NCBI GenBank assembly: GCA_903915615.1
Contig: CAIWTR010000469.1
Coordinates: 1 to 6,227 of the forward strand
Reading direction: 5' to 3'
From: an uncultured Armatimonadota bacterium
GTDB lineage: Bacteria > Armatimonadota > Armatimonadia > Armatimonadales > Armatimonadaceae
DNA length: 6,227 bases
Part shown: positions 1-4,717 of the stretch, piece by piece
Position numbering within the stretch: the stretch's first letter is position 1
Layout: every line of letters starts with the position of its first letter
Notes under the pieces: model-generated
Database searches by the model: none
What the model was told of the DNA's origin: nothing
The model's input: only the letters and a program-made list of their open reading frames with translations
Translations under genes and position numbers: made by a program

Positions 1-398
1 ACAACAATGGAAGGAACACCAACCTGGCGTGCAAGCAGGATGTGCTCACGGGTCTGAGGCATTGGGCCATCAGCAGCGGAGCAGACGAGGATAGCACCGT
101 CCATCTGTGCTGCACCAGTAATCATGTTCTTGATGTAGTCAGCGTGACCTGGACAGTCAACGTGGGCATAGTGGCGGGAAGCCGTCTCATACTCGACGTG
201 AGCGGTGTTAATCGTAATACCGCGCTCTTTTTCTTCAGGAGCAGCATCGATATCTTCGTACTTACGTGCCTGTGCACCACCGGACTTTGCGAGAACCGTG
301 GTGATTGCTGCTGTCAACGAAGTCTTACCGTGGTCAACGTGACCGATGGTTCCGATGTTTACGTGCGGCTTTGAACGCTCAAACTTAGCCTTACCCAT
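1..398 (-). CDS. tuf: Elongation factor Tu, N-terminal part (gene continues past the left edge)
   Basis: EF-Tu is the GTPase that carries aminoacyl-tRNA to the ribosomal A site. Reading from the ATG at 398-396 leftwards gives 132 complete codons, about the first third of a protein that is usually near 395-400 residues. Visible GTPase motifs are the P-loop GHVDHGKT (residues 19-26), the switch I segment RGITIN (59-64, with the Mg-binding Thr62) and DCPGH (81-85), whose His85 is the catalytic histidine. The NKxD motif would lie just beyond the window edge. The start is supported by a Shine-Dalgarno sequence TGAGGTGA at 412-405, about 6 bases before the ATG. The gene follows fusA as in the str operon but has its own promoter in the 154-base gap. 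Nothing in the visible part looks damaged. Confidence 0.98.
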   Translation of the reverse strand, partial: MGKAKFERSKPHVNIGTIGHVDHGKTSLTAAITTVLAKSGGAQARKYEDIDAAPEEKERGITINTAHVEYETASRHYAHVDCPGHADYIKNMITGAAQMDGAILVCSAADGPMPQTREHILLARQVGVPSIV

Positions 399-399
399 A

Positions 400-494
400 C
401 CAATTCACCTCATCTATTGGGAGATAACATCTCCACACACGCTAAAAAGTGCAATGGACACGCACAAACGAGCCCATGCGTTTACAGGAAACGC
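400..494 (-). other. tuf mRNA leader with three possible hairpins
   Basis: If transcription starts about 7 bases after the -10 box (near 494), the tuf leader is about 96 nt. At its very 5' end, 494-478 forms a perfect 6-bp stem GCGTTT/AAACGC with loop CCTGT. At 434-420 there is a perfect 6-bp stem GGAGAT/ATCTCC with a GTT loop. Overlapping it by one base, CCAAT (420-416) can pair with ATTGG (404-400), which would put the Shine-Dalgarno sequence in an 11-base loop. The repeats are seen directly; folding and any role in expression are inference. The 5'-terminal hairpin could protect the mRNA end. Confidence 0.45.
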
Positions 495-500
495 CCGCCT

Positions 501-529
501 AATATAGGCCGTGGCCAGACTGTTGTCAA
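501..529 (-). promoter_or_regulatory. tuf promoter, near-consensus housekeeping sigma type
   Basis: On the minus strand TTGACA (529-524) is followed after exactly 17 bases by TATATT (506-501). The -35 box matches the consensus fully and the -10 box in 5 of 6 positions. The predicted start is near 494, leaving a leader of about 96 nt before the tuf ATG. The promoter lies just after the fusA stop, so tuf can be transcribed independently of the ribosomal-protein genes, which fits the large molar excess of EF-Tu over EF-G in cells. The assignment is from sequence only. Confidence 0.85.
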
Positions 530-538
530 GCCACAGCC
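507..538. repeat. 9-bp dyad (loop 14) after fusA, enclosing the tuf -35 box
   Basis: On the minus strand GGCTGTGGC (538-530) is complementary to GCCACGGCC (515-507) with one G-T wobble, separated by 14 bases that contain the whole tuf -35 box. The second arm lies in the promoter spacer, directly against the -10 box. In RNA it would be a stable GC-rich hairpin starting 14 bases after the fusA stop codon. It is followed by UAUAUUA rather than a run of U, so it is at best a weak intrinsic terminator. It could instead mark the 3' end of the rpsL-rpsG-fusA mRNA, or act in DNA as an operator on the tuf promoter. Confidence 0.55.
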
Positions 539-552
539 CACTTTAGTTGATG

Positions 553-2683
553 TTATTTGCCTTGCTTCGCTTTGATATCGTCCGCAACGTTACGTGGGAC
601 TGCTTCATAGTGGCTTGGCTCCATCGTCGAGCTTGCACGACCTTGCGTCATCGAACGCAATGTAGATACATAGCTGAACATCTCCGCTAGTGGAACCTTC
701 GCCTTCACGACAATCGTTCCACCAGGTCCATTTTCCTGACCTTGGATCATTCCGCGACGACGGTTGAGGTCACCAATGACATCTCCAAGGAACTGATCAG
801 GAGTGACAACCTCGATCGACATGATTGGCTCAAGGATAACTGGATTTGCCTTGCCCATTGCTTCACGATAAGCCATGCGTCCAGCTTCAACGAATGAGAT
901 TTCGTCAGAGTCAACATCATGGTAGGAACCATCCGTGACACGAACCTTGACATCGACGACGGGATAGCCAGCAACTGTTCCATGAAGGATCGTTTCGCGG
1001 ACGCCCTTTTCAATCGCTGGGATGTATTCACGAGGAATCGATCCACCAACTGTGTCGTTGATGAATGCAAATCCTGCACCGGTTTCGTTTGGCTCGACAA
1101 TCAGGGTACAGTCGCCAAACTTACCACGTCCACCGGTCTGCTTTTTGAACAGGCCGCGTGCCTTTGCCTGAGATGTGACTGTTTCACGGTAAGCAACCTG
1201 TGGCTTGCCTTGATTTGCTTCAACCTTGAACTCACGACGCATGCGGTCGACGATGATCTCGAGGTGGAGCTCACCCATTCCACGGATGATGGTCTGTCCT
1301 GTTTCGACATCGGTATACATCCGGAATGTCGGGTCTTCTGCTGCGAGACGGGACAACGCAACACCCATCTTGTCCTGGTCGGCCTTCGTCTTAGGCTCAA
1401 TCGACATTTCGATAACCGGGTCAGGGAAGGACATCGATTCCAAGATGATTGGAGACTTCTCTTCACAGATTGTGTCACCGGTCGTGGTTTCAGACAGTCC
1501 AACTGCAGCGGCGATATCACCCGCATAGACCTGATCGATTTCTTCACGCTTGTTTGCGTGCATCTGAACGATACGGGAGATGCGCTCCTTCTTGCCCTTT
1601 GTCGCGTTGTACACATAAGAACCCTTTGTGATGGTTCCGGAGTAGACGCGGAAGAAGGTAAGGTTGCCGACGTGCTGGTCGTTCATCAGCTTGAATGCCA
1701 GTGCGGAGAATGGTTCGTCATCAGATGGCAGGCGAAGATTTGTTTCGTCCGTATCCGGGTTGATACCTTCAATACCTTCCACATCGAGTGGACTTGGGAG
1801 GTAATGGATTACAGAGTCCAGAAGCGGCTGAATACCCTTGTTCTTGAAGGCCGTACCACAAAGCATTGGGTAGATCTTCATGTCAATCGTTGCCTGGCGA
1901 AGCGCAGCAACGATCTCGTCACGGGTGAGTTCCTCACCGCCGAGGTACTTCTCCATGAGCACATCAGATTGCTCAGCAGCAGCCTCTACGACGCCGATAC
2001 GGTACTCGTCAGCCAATTCCTTGAGCGAATCAGGGATTGGAACAATCTCAGGAGCCTTGCCGAAGTCATCGTTCGTGTAAACGATAGCATTCATTTCGAC
2101 GAGGTCGATCACGCCCTTGAAGTCGCCTTCAGCACCGAGGGATTTGAATTGGAACAGCAGGTGCACCAAGACGGTCTTTGACCATCTTGACAACATTGTA
2201 GAAGTCAGCACCGGTACGGTCCATCTTATTAACGAAGATCAGACGAGGGACCTTGTACTTGGTCGCTTGGCGCCAAACAGTCTCGGACTGTGGCTGGACA
2301 CCCGCTACCGCACAGAAGACAGCGACTGCACCATCAAGAACACGCATCGAGCGCTCAACTTCAACAGTAAAGTCGACGTGGCCAGGTGTATCAATGATGT
2401 TAATACGGTGAGTAGATTCACGTGCACCCTGTGCCGACTTGATAGGATCGAGGCTTACATTCAGACCCCAGAAACAAGTCGTTGCTGCGGATGTAATCGT
2501 GATTCCACGCTCACGCTCCTGCTCCATCCAGTCCATCGTGGCAGCGCCTTCATGGACTTCACCAATCTTGTAGTTGACGCCCGTGTACAACAGAATACGT
2601 TCGGTACAGGTCGTCTTACCTGCATCAATGTGCGCTGCAATGCCAATGTTTCGCGTATTTTCGAGGCTAAATGCACGTGCCAT
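553..2683 (-). CDS. fusA: Elongation factor G (translocase), with one internal frame break
   Basis: EF-G is the GTPase that moves tRNAs and mRNA through the ribosome and, with RRF, recycles it. Residues 1-182 read in one frame (2683 to 2138) and the remaining 528 residues in the +1 frame down to the TAA at 555-553. Restoring two bases gives a 710-residue protein, a normal length. G-domain motifs are AHIDAGKTT (17-25), RERGITIT (57-64), DTPGH (98-102), NKMD (152-155) and CGTA (276-279). Domain II begins near 324, GMGELHLEI lies at 469-477, and the domain IV tip YHDVDS carries the conserved translocation histidine (His589). About 10 extra residues compared with E. coli (from memory) lie between FW (71-72) and RINIIDTPGH. 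The start has a Shine-Dalgarno sequence AAGGAAG at 2698-2692. All domains remain conserved on both sides of the break, so I read this as a functional gene with a probable sequence error rather than an old pseudogene. Confidence 0.95.
2129..2143 (-). other. Frame break in fusA, probable loss of one CT dinucleotide
   Basis: The upstream frame reads ATC CCT CGG TGC TGA (2143-2129), ending at a UGA stop. EF-G homologues have I-P-(I/L)-G-A-E here, and G-A-E-G-D resumes in the +1 frame from 2136. Only one base (2137) stands between CCT (Pro) and GGT (Gly) where three are needed. Adding one CT unit gives ATC CCT CTC GGT GCT GAA, that is I-P-L-G-A-E, an exact family match. Contraction of a short CT repeat is the simplest explanation, either in sequencing or assembly or as a real mutation. 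No known slippery motif is present. Confidence 0.85.
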
Positions 2684-2745
2684 GTCTTTTTCTTCCTTAC
2701 CCCATCCAGGTTATGTAAATCCGACCTAAAACTTGACGCACTAAA

Positions 2746-2772
2746 CCCCGCAGCCGGATTTCCGGTGCGGGG
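2746..2772 (-). terminator. Strong hairpin between rpsG and fusA (possible attenuator or processing site)
   Basis: Starting 7 bases after the rpsG stop, the minus-strand transcript contains CCCCGCA (2772-2766), CCGG (2765-2762), loop AAAT, CCGG (2757-2754), a bulged C (2753) and TGCGGGG (2752-2746). This is an 11-bp GC-rich stem with one bulge. It is followed only by TTTAGTG, so the U tract is short and full termination is unlikely. It more probably lowers read-through into fusA or protects or separates the rpsL-rpsG message. The remaining gap bases 2684-2745 show only the fusA ribosome-binding site. Confidence 0.5.
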
Positions 2773-2779
2773 CCAGTGA

Positions 2780-3250
2780 CTAGAAGCGGTAGTGGGAGAA
2801 CGCTTTGTTCGCCTCTGCCATCTTGAAGCCCTCTTCACGACGACGTACTGCTCCACCCTGCTTGTTTGCTGCATCCATGAGTTCCTGGGTGAGCTTCTCA
2901 ACCATCGTACGACCATTACGGCGACGGGCGAAAGTGATCATCCAGCGAATACCCACCGACATGCGGCGGTCAGGACGTACTTCAACAGGGACCTGATACG
3001 TAGCACCGCCGACACGGCGAGGCTTTACTTCAACAACCGGCATCACGTTCCGAAGAGCTTCCTGGAACACTTCGATACCAGGACGACCGGAACGTTGCTC
3101 GATGCGCTCAAGTGCGCTGTAGAAGATCTTTTCTGAGACCGACTTCTTACCGTCGAGCATCAATCTGTTAATAAATCGCGTTACAACGACATCCCCGTAG
3201 ATTGGATCAGGATGTACTTCGCGGCGTGGGGCTGGACCCTTACGTGGCAT
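2780..3250 (-). CDS. rpsG: 30S ribosomal protein S7
   Basis: S7 nucleates assembly of the 16S rRNA 3' major domain (the 30S head) and lines the E-site mRNA channel. The product has 156 residues, the usual bacterial length, and begins MPRKGPAPRRE. The conserved S7 N-terminal block is visible around residues 15-45 (DPIYGDVVVTRFINRLMLDG followed by KKSVSEKIFY), as are RRVGGATYQVPVEV in the middle and the arginine-rich RWMITFARRR. It ends with AFSHYRF and a TAG stop. The ATG at 3250 is preceded by the ribosome-binding site TAGGAG (3265-3260), whose TAG is also the rpsL stop codon. The gene lies 12 bases after rpsL and is surely cotranscribed with it. The gap is too short to hold an E. coli-style S7 autoregulatory site. 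Confidence 0.98.
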   Translation of the reverse strand: MPRKGPAPRREVHPDPIYGDVVVTRFINRLMLDGKKSVSEKIFYSALERIEQRSGRPGIEVFQEALRNVMPVVEVKPRRVGGATYQVPVEVRPDRRMSVGIRWMITFARRRNGRTMVEKLTQELMDAANKQGGAVRRREEGFKMAEANKAFSHYRF

Positions 3251-3262
3251 ATGTCAAAACTC

Positions 3263-3658
3263 CTACTTTTTCTTTGCCGCTGCGCCAGGCTTTGGTTTCT
3301 TGGTTCCATACTTGGAACGTGATGACTTACGATCTTTCGTGCCCTGGGAGTCCAGCGTTCCACGAATGATGTGGTAGCGAACACCTGGGAGGTCTTTTAC
3401 ACGACCACCACGAATCATCACAACGCTGTGCTCCTGGAGGTTGTGACCAATTCCAGGGATATAAGCGGTTACTTCGATACCGTTTGAAAGACGAACACGG
3501 GCAACTTTACGAAGTGCTGAGTTTGGCTTCTTAGGGGTCATCGTACGAACGACAACACACACGCCGCGCTTTTGAGGATTCCCCTTCATCGCGGGCGACT
3601 TGCTCTTCTTCTCGACCTTCTTACGGCCCTTGCGCACCAATTGGCTAATTGTTGGCAT
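3263..3658 (-). CDS. rpsL: 30S ribosomal protein S12
   Basis: S12 sits at the 30S decoding centre and controls accuracy of codon reading. The product has 131 residues from the ATG at 3658, within the family range (about 124-138). The start at MPTISQLVRKGR matches family N-termini, so in-frame upstream codons are leader rather than protein. The ribosome-binding site is GAGGAG (3676-3671), 12 bases before the ATG, with a closer partial AGG near 3662. TPKKPNSALRK (residues 41-51) and GRVKDLPG (85-92) are intact. Lys44 and Lys88, the classic streptomycin-resistance positions, are wild type, and Asp89 is the residue methylthiolated by RimO in some bacteria. The C-terminus is a short basic tail (KPGAAAKKK). 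It is the first gene of the str operon here. Confidence 0.98.
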   Translation of the reverse strand: MPTISQLVRKGRKKVEKKSKSPAMKGNPQKRGVCVVVRTMTPKKPNSALRKVARVRLSNGIEVTAYIPGIGHNLQEHSVVMIRGGRVKDLPGVRYHIIRGTLDSQGTKDRKSSRSKYGTKKPKPGAAAKKK

Positions 3659-3867
3659 AAACCTATCTCGCTCCTCTACGCCATGACGAACACGTTTCCC
3701 GTATCCTGATGCGTAATTCCAAAAACACGCTAACCGGGCGCACACGAAGATAGGCCAAACAGGGATATCCCTGCTAAATGCTGTCGTTAACGCCGCCAGC
3801 AACGGCCTTCCAGCGTGAAACACACCAGAACATAATCCACTACAACACGAAACATGCCGTAGTCAAC
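3659..3867 (-). other. Long rpsL leader (predicted 5' UTR, about 208 nt)
   Basis: The predicted transcription start near 3867 lies about 208 bases before the rpsL ATG, long for an untranslated leader. It holds the perfect palindrome at 3760-3773 and a weaker imperfect stem in the region 3780-3802 (TGCTG/CAGCA outer arms). I see no convincing small ORF with its own ribosome-binding site and no terminator with a proper U tract. Leaders of ribosomal-protein operons often carry a protein-binding autoregulatory structure. That role is possible here but not shown by the sequence. Confidence 0.4.
3760..3773. repeat. Perfect 14-bp palindrome CAGGGATATCCCTG in the rpsL leader
   Basis: The 14 bases are perfectly self-complementary. 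In the leader RNA they would form a 5-bp stem CAGGG/CCCUG with an AUAU loop, followed by UUUGG. It lies about 100 bases before the rpsL start and roughly 95 bases after the predicted transcription start. It could be part of a leader structure or a dimeric protein site in DNA. No family operator that I recognise matches it. Confidence 0.5.
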
Positions 3868-3873
3868 CGCGCG

Positions 3874-3902
3874 AGTATATCGATGTCCCACACCGATGTC
3901 AA
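3874..3902 (-). promoter_or_regulatory. rpsL (str operon) promoter, near-consensus
   Basis: On the minus strand TTGACA (3902-3897) is followed after 17 bases by TATACT (3879-3874). The -35 box is perfect and the -10 box matches 5 of 6 positions. The predicted start is near 3867, a G on this strand. This strength suits a ribosomal-protein operon. Its -35 box overlaps the middle CGATGTC repeat. A second TTGACT at 3866-3861 has no good -10 partner. Confidence 0.85.
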
Positions 3903-3911
3903 GCGATGTCC
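3881..3911. repeat. Three direct copies of CGATGTC across the rpsL promoter
   Basis: CGATGTC occurs at 3881-3887, 3894-3900 and 3904-3910, the first and third being followed by another C. Start-to-start spacings are 13 and 10 bases. All three lie within the rpsL promoter spacer, -35 box and just upstream. Closely phased copies like these can be cooperative protein sites. No regulator encoded in the window is a candidate. Confidence 0.5.
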
Positions 3912-3912
3912 G

Positions 3913-3927
3913 TCCATAACAGATGGA
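3913..3927. promoter_or_regulatory. Inverted repeat TCCAT-N5-ATGGA, possible lut operator
   Basis: TCCAT (3913-3917) and ATGGA (3923-3927) form a perfect 5-bp inverted repeat with spacer AACAG. The right arm falls exactly where the -35 region of the lutA promoter should be (17 bases before TATAAT). A repressor or activator bound here would control lut transcription. It does not match the GntR-type LldR/LutR operators I know (GGT...ACC-like), so any regulator is unknown. Confidence 0.35.
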
Positions 3928-3944
3928 TAACGGTCAATCGCGCG

Positions 3945-3950
3945 TATAAT
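3945..3950 (+). promoter_or_regulatory. lutA -10 box (TATAAT) for a predicted leaderless mRNA
   Basis: A perfect TATAAT lies 5 bases before the lutA GTG at 3956, so transcription would begin at or within a base or two of the start codon. No Shine-Dalgarno sequence is present. No -35 box resembling TTGACA exists at 16-18 bases upstream (GATGGA at 3922-3927), and there is no extended -10 TG. This suggests either an activator-dependent promoter or the -10-only type common before leaderless genes in Deinococcus and Actinobacteria. Confidence 0.65.
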
Positions 3951-3955
3951 AATAC

Positions 3956-4717
3956 GTGTCCATCTTCAAGCCCCGAGTTCATCTGTTCATAACGTGCGTT
4001 GCCGACCGTCTTGGCGTTCATGCAGCGGAGTCGACTGTCAACTTGCTCCGTCTCTATGGATGCGATGTCCACTTCAGTGACTTACAGTCCTGTTGTGGCC
4101 AACCTGCCTACAACGCCGGTCATCACGATGCTGCGAAGCAGGTTGCACGCTACTGGTTGGCAACGTATGACAAGCTTCTAACCGATGCCAATGACATCAT
4201 TGTCACTCCGAGTGGAAGCTGCGGAGCAATGCTGCACCACTACAAAGACCTTCTAGCGGACGAACCAGACCAAATTGCTGTGTATGATCGGGTTGTGCCA
4301 AGAGTCCGTGAACTGACTCAGTTTTTGATAGATGATCTTGCTGTGACGGAAAGCTTTGTTGATCTTGGCGGAGTTACTGTTGCGTACCATGACTCCTGCC
4401 ACGCGATGCGGAATCTTGGTGTATACGAGCAGCCTAGAAACCTTCTCAAGCTATCCGGAGCGTCCTTGGTTGAATGGGACAGTAGCTGCTGTGGTTTTGG
4501 AGGCTTGTTCAGCGTAAAGCTCCCGCAGATTTCAACGGCGATGCTTGATCGGAAGCTGGATTCAGTTACGGATGCATTGTCTGCTGATTTTCTCACAAGT
4601 ACTGACCTCGGGTGCTTGTTGCAATTGGATGGCGGTTTGCAACGACGTTCAACCCGAATCAAAACAGTGCACATCGCAGAGCTACTTGATCCTGCGAACA
4701 GAGTTCACACAAAATGA
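3956..4717 (+). CDS. lutA: LutA-type lactate utilisation Fe-S protein (two CCG domains)
   Basis: LutA is one of three subunits that together oxidise L-lactate to pyruvate in the cytoplasm in place of a flavin lactate dehydrogenase. The product has 253 residues with two cysteine-rich CCG domains of the heterodisulfide-reductase/GlpC type. The first has Cys14, CCGQPAYN (Cys46-Cys47) and SGSC (Cys89). The second has SCH (Cys148), CCGFGGLFSVK (Cys178-Cys179) and LGC (Cys220). These should bind Fe-S clusters; there is no signal peptide or membrane segment. The start is GTG at 3956. The in-frame codon two before it is TAA (3950-3952), so no earlier start is possible, and no in-frame ATG occurs before the first domain. 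It overlaps lutB by 4 bases (ATGA). The E. coli homologue is named YkgE. Confidence 0.93.
   Translation: MSIFKPRVHLFITCVADRLGVHAAESTVNLLRLYGCDVHFSDLQSCCGQPAYNAGHHDAAKQVARYWLATYDKLLTDANDIIVTPSGSCGAMLHHYKDLLADEPDQIAVYDRVVPRVRELTQFLIDDLAVTESFVDLGGVTVAYHDSCHAMRNLGVYEQPRNLLKLSGASLVEWDSSCCGFGGLFSVKLPQISTAMLDRKLDSVTDALSADFLTSTDLGCLLQLDGGLQRRSTRIKTVHIAELLDPANRVHTK

Larger units (their letters stand above)
3862..3944. repeat. Pair of 12-bp direct repeats GTCAAYCGCGCG, one at each divergent promoter
   Basis: GTCAACCGCGCG (3862-3873) and GTCAATCGCGCG (3933-3944) match in 11 of 12 positions, with starts 71 bases apart. The first copy abuts the downstream side of the rpsL -10 box and covers its predicted start site. 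The second abuts the upstream side of the lutA -10 box. On the plus strand both are followed by TATA (after AG in the first copy). They could be binding sites for one regulator acting on both promoters, or a local duplication. Confidence 0.5.

Noticed and set aside
444..465. Possible attenuator in the tuf leader: GTGC/GCAC stem followed by TTTTT
   Set aside because: The stem has only 4 bp with a 9-base loop, too weak for intrinsic termination.
2129..2143. Programmed +1 frameshift like that of prfB
   Set aside because: There is no CUU-UGA-type slippery codon and no upstream Shine-Dalgarno stimulator is evident. The UGA lies two codons after the break, and a missing CT repeat unit explains the data better. 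Kept only as an alternative.
919..2181. Long plus-strand open frame of 420 codons opposite fusA
   Set aside because: It is antisense to conserved EF-G, has no ribosome-binding site or known domain, and its Cys/Arg-rich make-up is typical of a shadow frame.
3720..3745. Possible terminator before rpsL: GCG-rich stem followed by GTTTTTGG
   Set aside because: Only three Watson-Crick pairs plus wobbles can form, so it is not a credible terminator.
3659..3823. Upstream extension of rpsL from a GTG at 3823, adding 55 residues
   Set aside because: The added stretch resembles no S12, while the ATG at 3658 matches the family N-terminus and has a ribosome-binding site. The upstream open frame is leader by chance.
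3861..3866. Second rpsL promoter using TTGACT at 3866-3861
   Set aside because: The best -10 candidate (TGTAGT, 16 bases on) matches only 4 of 6 positions, and the upstream promoter is far stronger.
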